Assembly (NCBI GenBank): GCA_040758525.1
Contig: JBFLVQ010000209.1
Location: 1 to 13,431, forward strand
Direction: 5' to 3'
Origin: JBFLVQ01 sp040758525
GTDB taxonomy: Bacteria > Acidobacteriota > Blastocatellia > Chloracidobacteriales > JADJPF01
DNA: 13,431 nt
In this document: in pieces, positions 1 to 8,392 of the stretch
Layout: every line of letters begins with the position of its first letter
Numbering within the stretch: the first letter of the stretch is position 1
The notes under the pieces: generated by a model
Told to the model about the DNA's origin: nothing
Seen by the model: only the letters and a program-made list of their open reading frames with translations
Databases searched by the model: none
Program-made: the position numbers and the translations under genes

Positions 1-1252
1 CACCACAAGCAGCCGAAGCATAACCGAAGCCTGCATCTAGCCGATCTAACTGCTTGGCGATCTCCTGATAGACGGCTGGTTCAAGTTGACTGGGAAAGCG
101 AGGTTGTAAACGGCCTGGCTGATCTATCATATGGCCAGCAAAGACAACCACTTGTGGAATACGAAAACAGTCATCAAAGCGTTGTCGATCACCAGAGAGG
201 AATTCTGCTAATAAACGTGCCTGACGACGTGTTGCAACTAGATCTGCTACCTTTGCCTGGGCCTGCTCAGCCGCTTGATGATAATAGTCTTCGGCTTGCG
301 CCCAATCACCTAAAATCACCGCTGCTTCTCCTAATGTAGCTGGCAACCAGTAACTATCATCTTCTGAAATATTGTTGTTGAGCTTTTCCAGACATATTTT
401 ACGCACATCCATTGCTAACTTATTGGCGATTGCTCGTTCTTTTAATAATAGCGCCATTGCTGCCGCATTGATACCAGTGTAGTAATCACCTACACCATTA
501 TTCTCTTGTGTCACTTGGTAACCACGATGATAGAACCAGAAGGCTGTACGTAGCTGCGTCTGCCATTCTATGGGATCATTTGTCATAAGGGCAAAATCTT
601 TATGTGTGCGGGCTAGAATACCAAGCGTCTCACTATCTATATGTCCTTCATGTAGTAGTTGATTAAGTATTGCATTGGCTCGCTGTGTTGCGCCACTACG
701 TGCCAGCGCAAGTGCAAGCAATTGACGTAAGCGTAGATCTTGTGTCTGCTGCTGTAGACCCTCGGCCAATACATCATAAGCAAGCAATGGTTCGCCTAGT
801 TTAAGGATACGGGCAGCCAATTGCCGATAGATTTCTGGTGATTGTGCCCAACGACGGGGAATACGTGCACGCCAGATCTCAAGTAGTGCGGTTAGATCCA
901 TCTCCTTGTTATCAGCTAGCCGTGTTAACACTTCTGTCAATGTCTCATCACGTCCACCCAGGAAAGTTTCACTAGGGCCTTCAATACGGTACCCTAGCGC
1001 AATAATCGCTTTTAATGTTTCTATTGCCGTATTGCGGTCATACTCTTTCTCTGATTCAGGTAGTTCATCATAAGGAATTAAGCAGGGATGCTGCTTAGCC
1101 ATATCATCGCGTTCACGACCATAGCTCCAACCTTCCTGTAGGCGTTGTTGCGCCCAATTTTCATGGGTATTTTTGGCTAAATACTCTTTTAGCTTAAGCA
1201 ACTCTGCGAATAATTCAATTCGTGATGTGTCCAATGGTTGCGGCTTGTACAC
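1..1252 (-). CDS. RyR domain + TRAFs-binding (TPR/DUF4071-like) + SLOG-like Rossmann protein, 3' end cut by window
   Basis: The frame stays open from a GTG at 1252 to the left edge, giving 417 visible residues. AGGAG lies 7 nt upstream of the GTG. Residues about 33-90 match the RyR domain (NW-Q-R--EGW-YG--RD, HP-L-PYDELPE-EKEYDRNTA-E-LKAI). Residues about 120-350 are TPR-like helices; the motif GDYYTGINAA at 255-264 is typical of the TRAFs-binding (DUF4071) region found in ASK-family MAP3Ks and in bacterial relatives. At 367 a Rossmann-like domain begins (PQVVVFAGHMID, then GFGYASAACG at 408-417), resembling the SLOG superfamily. There is no signal peptide, so it is probably cytoplasmic. Bacterial proteins with such domains are predicted parts of nucleotide-ligand signalling or conflict systems; that role is inference. 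The C-terminus, possibly an effector, lies outside the window. It is the last visible gene of the minus-strand group. Confidence 0.85.
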   Translation of the reverse strand, partial: MYKPQPLDTSRIELFAELLKLKEYLAKNTHENWAQQRLQEGWSYGRERDDMAKQHPCLIPYDELPESEKEYDRNTAIETLKAIIALGYRIEGPSETFLGGRDETLTEVLTRLADNKEMDLTALLEIWRARIPRRWAQSPEIYRQLAARILKLGEPLLAYDVLAEGLQQQTQDLRLRQLLALALARSGATQRANAILNQLLHEGHIDSETLGILARTHKDFALMTNDPIEWQTQLRTAFWFYHRGYQVTQENNGVGDYYTGINAAAMALLLKERAIANKLAMDVRKICLEKLNNNISEDDSYWLPATLGEAAVILGDWAQAEDYYHQAAEQAQAKVADLVATRRQARLLAEFLSGDRQRFDDCFRIPQVVVFAGHMIDQPGRLQPRFPSQLEPAVYQEIAKQLDRLDAGFGYASAACG

Positions 1253-1340
1253 AAGGATTCTCCTTTCTGGTTGGCAGCAACACCCAAATCTATTATCAAC
1301 ATAGTGGGAAACTTCAATGTATCAGGAATATCTGTAGTAA

Positions 1341-2006
1341 TTATTTGCTGCTACTAAAATGGTCGATGATTTTGATATCTGCTGGTAGGATAAATTTCTC
1401 TGGTGCAATTGTCACACCCTCTTCAATTTTAACGACAGTTGAGACAGTTGCACTGCCTGGTAGCTTTACTTCTGTTTTAAGCACAATTGCTTTCCAGATC
1501 CAGCTCTTGGTAGCAAGCTTTTTGATCTCCCAAACATCACAGACACGGCCAGCAACCTCTTCGCTACCAACCTTCTCGCCACCCAATTGTTTTATTACCG
1601 CTTCGCTTGCGGCTAGGTTGGTTAAAGGTTTTTTTATTCTCGTACCCATCTTGTTGTCTAGATCGATTGTATATATATATTCTTCATTCATCAGGATTAG
1701 CCGGTTTGATCTACGTATCTGCTTCCCTACTTTAATCTCTGTGCTGGTATATTTTGCCTCTCGCATTCCCCATTTATCGAAGTAGACCGTCTCACTGCCA
1801 ACCTGGCTGCCAGTTAACCGATATTCGATGATTCCTGACTCGATCAAGTACCGCTTATACTCTTGTGGCGACGACTTAGTGCTGTTAGTGTCTTGTGAGG
1901 AAGTTTGTGAGGAAATTTGTTTGGTATATAAATGTGCGGACGACAGACTGCTATAGGCAACTATTGTTAGGCTACATAATAGTAGCGACAAAGCGATTTT
2001 ATACAT
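1341..2006 (-). CDS. Secreted protein, LolA/DUF4412-like
   Basis: This gene encodes 221 residues from the ATG at 2006, which has AGGAG 8 nt upstream; a GTG 9 nt further upstream is less well placed. Residues 1-24 form a Sec signal peptide ending SSLSSA. A Ser/Thr/Gln-rich linker follows (about 25-47), then a beta-rich domain with IIEYRLTGSQVGSETVYFDK, WGMREAKY, EEYIYTIDLDNKMGTRIKKP and GEKVGSEEVAGRVCDVWEI. That pattern resembles the lipoprotein-carrier (LolA-like) fold and DUF4412-type periplasmic proteins. The family call is by eye. There is no lipobox cysteine, so it should be soluble in the periplasm. It lies 77 nt after the MCP and 88 nt before the RyR gene. Its specific function is unknown. 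Confidence 0.8.
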   Translation of the reverse strand: MYKIALSLLLCSLTIVAYSSLSSAHLYTKQISSQTSSQDTNSTKSSPQEYKRYLIESGIIEYRLTGSQVGSETVYFDKWGMREAKYTSTEIKVGKQIRRSNRLILMNEEYIYTIDLDNKMGTRIKKPLTNLAASEAVIKQLGGEKVGSEEVAGRVCDVWEIKKLATKSWIWKAIVLKTEVKLPGSATVSTVVKIEEGVTIAPEKFILPADIKIIDHFSSSK

Positions 2007-2083
2007 TGCTCTCACTCCTTGGCGTGTCAGTTTAACACGAAGGCTGTGAGAATTAAAGAATGGCTATCAGCAGACCAAGCCAG

Positions 2084-4444
2084 TTAATTTAAGATAAACA
2101 TGTTACTCTCTTGAGGGGTTTCAGAGAGTTGAAAGATACTTACTACCTCTTCTAGACGACGTGACTGTAAAAGTACTGAACGACCTGCGCCAGCAAGAGA
2201 CTCTGATAATCTGGCATTGCGCTCCGCAGCATCGCTTACACGTTCTACCGACCTGATCAATTCTGTTGTGGAAGCAGCCTGTTCAGCAGTAGTAACTTGA
2301 ATCTCATGCGTTATTCCACTGAGTTTTTCTGCCGTTACTAACACTTGTTCAGTACCAATCATCTGCTCGTTAATAACCTTATCAATATCATTGGAAGTAG
2401 TGGCAACATCAGCAACGACATCTTGGATCTCACTAAAGGCATGCACTACTTTAGTCGATTGATCTATCCCTTCTTGCACTAGATAAGTTGAGCGACCCAT
2501 CTGTTCTACTGCCTGTCGTACACTCTGCTGCATAGCACTAATTAACTGATTGATCTCTTCAGCCGATTGCGCAGTACGTTCCGACAATTTTCGTACCTCT
2601 TCAGCTACCACGCCAAAACCTAGTCCGTGTGAACCAGCCCGTGCTGCCTCAATCGCAGCATTTAAGGCTAACAGATTAGTCCGATCCGAGATTGTATCTA
2701 TTACTCCGACAACTGCACCAATGGTATTGGCTTGCTCGCCCAGAGCCTCAATAACCTGTGCTGTTTTGGTGATAGAGCTATTTATCTCATGCATGCCTCC
2801 AGCCGCTTGCTCTACCGCATGACGGCCATTGTTTACTACCATACCGACAGTATCAACAACATTAGTAAGGTTCTTGGTATTCTTAGCAATCTGCGCTAGC
2901 CGTCCTGCCATCAACTCAACAGCAATGGCAGTTTCACCTACACTAGTGGTCTGTGATTCCACTCTACGTGCGGTTTCTCTGATATTATTGGAGAGTTCTG
3001 ATACCACCAATGCCATATCTTGTACTGCCCCCGCCACTGTATCGCTGTCTTTCTCCAATTGCTGACTAGAACTGGCGAGATTGACGGAAACAGTCTTTAC
3101 CTGTTGTGAGCAGTCGCGTACACGAGAAACGATCGCACGCAATGAGAGCACCATTCCCTGTAGCGCTAAACCTAATGTGTCAGATTGACTGCGAGGCGCA
3201 ACGGTAGTTCTTAGATCGCCTTTTGCAATATACTCAATGGAGTTAGTAATCTCGCATAGACCATTTACCAAAGTATTAAAGGAAGAGAGTAGTATCTCTA
3301 TCTCCTTACGTTGATGGGAAAGCACTGCATTGATACCTAGATCTCCTTCAGAAACCTTCTGCACAATACTGCTTAGCATCACTACTGGATTAGTAATACG
3401 CTGGGAGAAGAAGAATGCTAGTAGCGAGGAGAATAGAATTGCCAAAGTACACAGTAGCAATGTGCTCCATATCGCCGTGAATCGCTCTTGTTGATATATT
3501 TCCGGAGGCGCGCTAAAAAATATTTGTAAGAATACGCGTTCATCCGATCCTATACGACAATTGTTTGATAATACTACCCAATCACCCTTGACCTTACCCT
3601 CAGCTAGCTTGACTTTGAGGTTAAAATCATTCTGATACTGTGAGGGGGCAAATAGGATCTGGTTGTCAGGAGAATAGACCCAGGTAATGGGTCTATCATT
3701 AATCTTAATATTCGATAGATATTCGAAAAATCTTGTGAGGTCAGCATGTAGGATCAACGCGCCACCAAAGCCTTGTGCTTCGGGATCTCGCTTTGCTATC
3801 CCAATCAAAAAAGTTTTTCGCTTATTCTGATCCTGGAAAGGGCCTTCGAACAGTATGCTATCATTCTTTGCCACTCTCAACCGATTGAACAGAGTAGCTA
3901 ACTTCTCGTAGAAGAGACTGCCGGCTGGTGGTTGCGATAGATTAATATAATTTTTCACACGTCTGTTTTCTGATACAACAATCTGCTCTTCATTATTGTA
4001 GTCAATAAACCTGATCGAGAGATAAAGATCATTACCAATTTTCGAGAAGCGTTGGAAGAGACTTTCTACATTCGACTTGGCTATTAAGCTCTCATCCTTT
4101 TGCGCCGTCAAGAAAGCATCCATTAATGGAGAATCATTAAGGAAATAGAGATCTCTCTTCATCAAGACAGCATAAGCATCGGAAAAATAGGTCTCTACTC
4201 CCTTCTGCTCTCTTACTACTCGTTCACGTACAGAATTCAAGATCGAAGCCGTAGTCATCTGGTAGTAAATAAATCCTGATAGTACTGTAATGACCAAAGC
4301 GATCAGAATAAAGTAGATTATCTGTTCATGTTTAATTGATAATCCGTCTGTAAATCTTGTCAAACGGATCGGTAGCTTAGCTATGGTAATTTTCAGCAAC
4401 TTCTCTAACCTGCTGAGAGATCTCTTCACAGTATCATTTCTCAT
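2084..4444 (-). CDS. Methyl-accepting chemotaxis protein (transmembrane chemoreceptor)
   Basis: The protein is about 786 residues. AGGTGG precedes three nearby in-frame starts: GTG 4459, GTG 4447 and ATG 4444. ATG 4444 is chosen, but GTG 4447 has the better spacing. A basic N-terminus leads to TM1 (about 42-62), a periplasmic region of about 260 residues that looks like a dCache-type sensor, TM2 (about 323-347), a HAMP domain and a second HAMP-like stretch (about 348-440), then a long coiled-coil MCP signalling domain. The hairpin tip at about 589-624 has the conserved TNLLALNAAIEAARAG and FGVVAEEVRKLSERT, which bind CheA and CheW. Between them it reads SHGLG where EQGRG is usual. It is 100 nt downstream of the binding lipoprotein, which suggests that protein delivers the ligand. 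No other che gene is in the window. Its output could be motility or another Che-like pathway. Confidence 0.95.
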   Translation of the reverse strand: MRNDTVKRSLSRLEKLLKITIAKLPIRLTRFTDGLSIKHEQIIYFILIALVITVLSGFIYYQMTTASILNSVRERVVREQKGVETYFSDAYAVLMKRDLYFLNDSPLMDAFLTAQKDESLIAKSNVESLFQRFSKIGNDLYLSIRFIDYNNEEQIVVSENRRVKNYINLSQPPAGSLFYEKLATLFNRLRVAKNDSILFEGPFQDQNKRKTFLIGIAKRDPEAQGFGGALILHADLTRFFEYLSNIKINDRPITWVYSPDNQILFAPSQYQNDFNLKVKLAEGKVKGDWVVLSNNCRIGSDERVFLQIFFSAPPEIYQQERFTAIWSTLLLCTLAILFSSLLAFFFSQRITNPVVMLSSIVQKVSEGDLGINAVLSHQRKEIEILLSSFNTLVNGLCEITNSIEYIAKGDLRTTVAPRSQSDTLGLALQGMVLSLRAIVSRVRDCSQQVKTVSVNLASSSQQLEKDSDTVAGAVQDMALVVSELSNNIRETARRVESQTTSVGETAIAVELMAGRLAQIAKNTKNLTNVVDTVGMVVNNGRHAVEQAAGGMHEINSSITKTAQVIEALGEQANTIGAVVGVIDTISDRTNLLALNAAIEAARAGSHGLGFGVVAEEVRKLSERTAQSAEEINQLISAMQQSVRQAVEQMGRSTYLVQEGIDQSTKVVHAFSEIQDVVADVATTSNDIDKVINEQMIGTEQVLVTAEKLSGITHEIQVTTAEQAASTTELIRSVERVSDAAERNARLSESLAGAGRSVLLQSRRLEEVVSIFQLSETPQESNMFILN

Positions 4445-4544
4445 CACTAGAAATTCCACCTAACTCTGCCCAGTGTGGGTTAGTGGCAGATCAAAGCGCA
4501 GAAAGCTATCGCCAATGGTCCTGGCAGTAGCTGTATGTCGCGAT

Positions 4545-5747
4545 TTAGCGCGGGTTAGGAAACCTCTTTAAGGCAAGCGCATTATCTATATATTCCTCAA
4601 TACCCATATCATTGGTAAGCACTAGGCCGAGCATTTTCGCGCGTTCACGATTAACAATAAATGGGCCTTGCTCAGGAGCAGTAGTAGGCAATTCGGCAGG
4701 TCGTCTACCTTCTTCAAGAATCGTATAAAGCATTTTGACAGCTTCATATCCCTGTTTATAACCAGAATCATCAATCACTGATAACATCCCCTCAACACCA
4801 AACTGTTTTTCATGCGCACATTCGGGTTTCTTGATGTTTTTTAGGTACCATGAGCCTATCTCAAGTTGATCGACGGGCTGACCATTATCATCTTTGATAG
4901 TGTTATGATTCAAGACAAAGAAAGCATCCACTCTCTTTTGCAGCTCTAAGGCTCTTGTCTTCCATTCTGAGAATGAATTGGTTATTACTGTATCGACTAG
5001 TGTCAGAGGAAGTTTTTTTGCTTCAGCGAGATTCTTAATCTCCTTTGCTTTCGCTCTGCCAGTTTCAGAATCATCAGAAAGAATGGCAAAAGTCTTGATA
5101 CTAGGGATGAGTTTCTTTAACTGGACAAGATTTTCCAGCATATATCCGGCTTGATAGATACCTGTGATGTTATGTCCCGGCTTTTCCAATGAATCGAGTA
5201 GTCCATAGTTAAGTGGGGCGCCATTGATTCCCCAAAATACCACCGGTAGATCGGTATCAAGATAGATATTGCCTATATATTTGGCAGCATTGTCATCCCC
5301 CAATAGTAGTATATCGGGTTTGAAGTTGTTAATCTCTGTGGTAATACGTTTGGTTGCTGCGGCAATATCTGTAGTAGAACTCTTACGCTTGGTATCCATC
5401 CAAACTTTCTTAATCTCCGCATGGGTAGTTTTAATATAGTAGTTCCTAGTAAACTCCTCTGCTTGAGCGACATTGTCAAAATAACCATACTTTAGCAATG
5501 CTCCACATACACCTTCATTAGTATCCTGTGACCATAGATACTCTGGATGATAACTAGAGACAATAAATATCTTGCGCAGCTTGCCAGGCTTGGGCTTCAC
5601 GCTAGTATCAAGGTGCGTTTTCGTCTCGGGTGGCGGAACTGGTAAAGCAGCAGTCGTTGGTGAGGCGATCTCCTTATTATTGTTACAACTCACCAGACAA
5701 CATGAAATCAGAATTATGAACATCTGAACAAGTATTGATCGAGCCAT
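4545..5747 (-). CDS. ABC_sub_bind-family substrate-binding lipoprotein
   Basis: The protein has 400 residues. The start is ATG 5747, directly behind a near-perfect GGAGGT with 4 nt spacing; the frame is open upstream to 5843, but that stretch has no such site and would bury the signal peptide. Residues 1-20 are a hydrophobic signal ending LVSC, so Cys21 is the likely lipidated residue. Residues about 55-390 form a two-lobe periplasmic binding protein of the ABC_sub_bind (PF04392-like) family: KIFIVSSYHPEYLWSQD at the first strand, then KPDILLLGDDNAAKYI, LPVVFWGING and a second lobe with KTFAILSDDSETGRAKA. Ligand unknown. No permease or ATPase gene adjoins it, while an MCP follows directly, so sensing rather than uptake is the likely role (inference). 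It is the first gene of the minus-strand group. Confidence 0.9.
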   Translation of the reverse strand: MARSILVQMFIILISCCLVSCNNNKEIASPTTAALPVPPPETKTHLDTSVKPKPGKLRKIFIVSSYHPEYLWSQDTNEGVCGALLKYGYFDNVAQAEEFTRNYYIKTTHAEIKKVWMDTKRKSSTTDIAAATKRITTEINNFKPDILLLGDDNAAKYIGNIYLDTDLPVVFWGINGAPLNYGLLDSLEKPGHNITGIYQAGYMLENLVQLKKLIPSIKTFAILSDDSETGRAKAKEIKNLAEAKKLPLTLVDTVITNSFSEWKTRALELQKRVDAFFVLNHNTIKDDNGQPVDQLEIGSWYLKNIKKPECAHEKQFGVEGMLSVIDDSGYKQGYEAVKMLYTILEEGRRPAELPTTAPEQGPFIVNRERAKMLGLVLTNDMGIEEYIDNALALKRFPNPR

Positions 5748-6132
5748 AGTTACCTCCATTAACCCTGGGTATTCGCACCTTAAGCAGTAATCGACATCGA
5801 AAAGGTGAACATTTCCATTGTGAAGACAATTTTTGTGCCACAAACATAGGCCATCAGTAAAAGTTTCTCTACCAAGATAACAACATTTATCCTAATGAGT
5901 TATCAGACGAGACAATTATTTTGTAAAAATCTTGCCATTATCTTTGTCCAAAACTGAGACACTATTTCTAGATTTCAGATCTTAAATAATTGCTAGACAG
6001 TTTCTCGTGTATTCCCTAATGACGCTGGTAGGGAATGCCATTAGATTAATAGCAATCTGATCGAACTGCATATTTGCATAGACGGGATCACGTAAATCAA
6101 TGCTAATTGATTTTGTGTATAGGGAGAGGGGT
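5748..6132. promoter_or_regulatory. Divergent intergenic region (binding lipoprotein / cytochrome protein)
   Basis: This AT-rich 385-nt stretch separates two genes that are transcribed away from each other, so it must hold promoters for both sides unless one is served from inside a gene. A weak minus-strand candidate is TTGTCT (5910-5915) with GATAAA (5886-5891) at 18-nt spacing; each hexamer matches 4 of 6 consensus bases, which is not convincing. The clearest element is the inverted repeat at 6011-6036. A strong AGGGAGAGGGG ribosome-binding site ends just before ATG 6133. Open frames extend into both ends of the region, but the ribosome-binding sites argue that those parts are untranslated. 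Confidence 0.5.
6011..6036. repeat. Perfect 8-bp inverted repeat, possible operator
   Basis: ATTCCCTA at 6011-6018 is mirrored by TAGGGAAT at 6029-6036 across a 10-nt spacer. The centre-to-centre distance is 18 nt, under two helical turns, which fits a dimeric regulator. It lies about 97 nt before the cytochrome start and in the divergent promoter region. An imperfect AGATT/AATCT repeat follows shortly after. The operator role is inference. Confidence 0.4.
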
Positions 6133-8253
6133 ATGCTTAATTTGCTTCTGAGATCATATCGATGGCTGGGTTGTGCCAAACTTAATATCAGACTGATTGG
6201 TGGCCTACTGACAATTATCGCAACTCTACTACTCGTGCCTGCAGTTATCAGAGCTTATGAAGATGAGCAGGAAGTCGCACAGCGTAGCAAGGCGATATTG
6301 ACACAACACTGTTTTCGCTGCCATGGCCAAAATGGTGTAGCCAGTAAAAATATCTTTATTCTTAATCACAAACGGCTGCTTGCAGATAGAGTGGTGGTGC
6401 CAAAAGATGCAAAGTCGCTATTACTAAAAATGGTGGAGAGTGGCGCAATGCCACTAGGTGGACCTAAATTAGCAGAGTCAGATCAAGAGGTTTTGCGTAC
6501 CTGGGTACGCCAAGGAGCATTAGATTGGGATGAGGAAAAAGCCGTAGTTGCGCCCACGACTTTCCTAACAGAATCCGATATATTGGCACTAATTGAGAAG
6601 GATCTACTGAGGTCATCGGAGCGTTCATTCCCTTTCTTACGCTATTTTAGTCTTGCACATCTATACAATATGGGAGAGTCACGGGAAGAGCTGGCAAACT
6701 ATCGTATAGGACTAGCCAAACTTCTTAACAGTCTCTCCTGGCAACGGCAGATTACTGTTCCACAGCCTATTGATGCAGCAAAAACGATCTTTCGTATAGA
6801 CCTACGCGACTATGGTTGGACAGTAGAAACTTGGGATAGAATCCTGGCTGCCTATCCTTATGGGATACGTATACTCGAAGCAGATCGTATATTGCGTGTA
6901 ACCGGCAGTAAACTCCCTTATGTACGTGCAGACTGGTTTGTTGCCACCGCTTCCATCCCACCACTTTATCATGATCTGTTAGCACTACCACGAACTGTTG
7001 CAGAACTAGAGAAGATGCTAGGTGTAGAAGCCGCCCGCAATATTGCCCAGGAGCGTAATGTAGTGCGTGCAGGACTACGTAATAGTGGTGTCTCACAAAA
7101 CAATCGTGCCTTGGAACGACATATCTCAACCTTTGGCGCCTATTGGAAGAGTTATGATTTTGCCAACAATCGTGATAGTCAGAATATTTTCAAAGATCCA
7201 CTACGCTTCAATGCCGTAGGTGGTGAGATCATTTTCAATCTGCCCAATGGAATGCAAGCCTATTTCCTTGTCAATAGTGAGAATCAGCGTATTGATGAGG
7301 CACCCATAGCGGTCGTGGCAGATCGTAACAATCCCAATGATCCCATAATACGCAATGGTCGCTCCTGTATGAGCTGCCATTTCGCAGGCATGAAAACTTT
7401 CAAAGATGATGTGCGTGCTGTGATATTGGCACAGCCATTATCAAATTTTGATCGGGAAAAAGTACTAGCACTTTACCCTACTCAGGATCTACTGGATCAA
7501 TTGTTGACAGAAGATCAGAATCGTTTCCGTTATGCAGTAGAGCAAGCGGGTGGCAAGTTAAGTGCAAATGTACAGACCGAACCGATCAATGCAATGGCAC
7601 GCAGATTTGAAGCTGAATTATCGGCAGCACAAGCGGCTGCCGAAGTTGGACTGGATATACAAGAGTTCCGTGCTTTGATACGTAGAAATCGGCAACTCTC
7701 TGCACAGGGTCTGGAACAACTATTGGTAGCCGATGGCGGTTTCAAACGAGATGCCTGGGAGCGTCTCTTTGGTGATCTAGTTAGTGAACTGCGACTAGGC
7801 GACTACATACCGGGTAGCGAGATTGCCCTACGTCTACAAGGCACTCGTATTAACAGTTCTACTAGTGCGCTTACACTTGCCAACAGTGCATCCACTACAA
7901 CAACAATAATCACTGGTAGAGTTGATCCAGTCGAGTTACTACGCACTGCCAAAACTATCTTGCTACATTCACGCACAACCTTTCTTAATCCTGCTCAGGT
8001 AGAAAATGAACTACGCCGCCATACCGATTTCCAGGCCCTGCAATTGAACATTGTCAAGGATCGGCAAGCGGCTGACTTGATAATGGAGTTAGATCGGCCA
8101 CTATTTACTTTCACATTCACCTTCAATGTTACTGATCGCCAAACCAGTCTAGTGGTAGCAAGTGGCAAGGTCACTGCCTTTGATGGAAACCTTGCTGCGC
8201 CTAAGATCGCCAAGGAATTTACTAAGCAGTTACGTGCCGTTCGCCCTCGCTGA
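6133..8253 (+). CDS. Secreted multidomain protein with two c-type haem-binding motifs
   Basis: The protein has 706 residues. ATG 6133 is chosen over the ATG at 6100 because AGGGAGAGGGG directly precedes it. A hydrophobic segment at about 20-40 is a signal peptide or membrane anchor. Residues 45-130 form a small cytochrome c domain like the planctomycete-type PSCyt1 family, with CFRCH at 60-64 and a likely axial Met in GAMPLGG (Met106). The middle part (about 150-430) is a large uncharacterised domain ending in a second haem motif, CMSCH at 412-416. Helical sequence follows, then a C-terminal domain (about 600-706) with a beta strand of alternating Phe and Thr and the motif VVASGKVTAFDG, a type I recall from acidobacterial proteins. 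It should act in the periplasm as an electron carrier or redox/haem sensor; substrate unknown. A response regulator and kinase follow after 139 nt. Confidence 0.85.
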   Translation: MLNLLLRSYRWLGCAKLNIRLIGGLLTIIATLLLVPAVIRAYEDEQEVAQRSKAILTQHCFRCHGQNGVASKNIFILNHKRLLADRVVVPKDAKSLLLKMVESGAMPLGGPKLAESDQEVLRTWVRQGALDWDEEKAVVAPTTFLTESDILALIEKDLLRSSERSFPFLRYFSLAHLYNMGESREELANYRIGLAKLLNSLSWQRQITVPQPIDAAKTIFRIDLRDYGWTVETWDRILAAYPYGIRILEADRILRVTGSKLPYVRADWFVATASIPPLYHDLLALPRTVAELEKMLGVEAARNIAQERNVVRAGLRNSGVSQNNRALERHISTFGAYWKSYDFANNRDSQNIFKDPLRFNAVGGEIIFNLPNGMQAYFLVNSENQRIDEAPIAVVADRNNPNDPIIRNGRSCMSCHFAGMKTFKDDVRAVILAQPLSNFDREKVLALYPTQDLLDQLLTEDQNRFRYAVEQAGGKLSANVQTEPINAMARRFEAELSAAQAAAEVGLDIQEFRALIRRNRQLSAQGLEQLLVADGGFKRDAWERLFGDLVSELRLGDYIPGSEIALRLQGTRINSSTSALTLANSASTTTTIITGRVDPVELLRTAKTILLHSRTTFLNPAQVENELRRHTDFQALQLNIVKDRQAADLIMELDRPLFTFTFTFNVTDRQTSLVVASGKVTAFDGNLAAPKIAKEFTKQLRAVRPR

Positions 8254-8274
8254 TGTCCCCCACCTCACTCCCAA

Positions 8275-8311
8275 ACAGCGGCCAAAGAGATAATTCTCTG
8301 TTGGCCGCTGT
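8275..8311. terminator. Strong hairpin between cytochrome and response regulator
   Basis: ACAGCGGCCAA (8275-8285) pairs with TTGGCCGCTGT (8301-8311). Inside, AGAGA pairs with TCTCT around a TAAT loop, with one bulged G at 8300, giving 16 bp in all. It starts 21 nt after the cytochrome stop codon. No T-run follows on either strand, so it is not a textbook intrinsic terminator. It may be a U-less terminator, an RNA-processing site or an mRNA-stability element that sets different levels for the cytochrome and the downstream two-component genes. Confidence 0.55.
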
Positions 8312-8392
8312 GGTCACCCACATTGACCGGCTGGCAGCGTGCCGGGTAGTATTTAGCTGCATGTAAAAATCAGTAAAATCGGTGAGCTGCCT

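Noticed and set aside
1222..1785. Plus-strand 187-residue open frame
   Set aside because: It lies opposite the secreted protein gene, which has a signal peptide, a ribosome-binding site and a coherent domain; the plus-strand product is low-complexity shadow sequence.
1870..1925. Short TTTGTGAGGAA-type direct repeat
   Set aside because: It encodes the low-complexity Ser/Gln linker after a signal peptide; not a mobile-element or CRISPR repeat.
4463..4492. TCTGCC/GGCAGA inverted repeat just before the MCP
   Set aside because: Only 6 bp with a 14-nt loop and no T-run; too weak to call a terminator or operator.
6767..7129. Minus-strand His/Tyr-rich 120-residue frame inside the cytochrome gene
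   Set aside because: Antisense shadow of a well-supported gene; no ribosome-binding site or domain.
8327..8346. CCGGC/GCCGG repeat before the response regulator
   Set aside because: Only 5-bp arms in a short gap that already holds a much stronger hairpin; likely chance.
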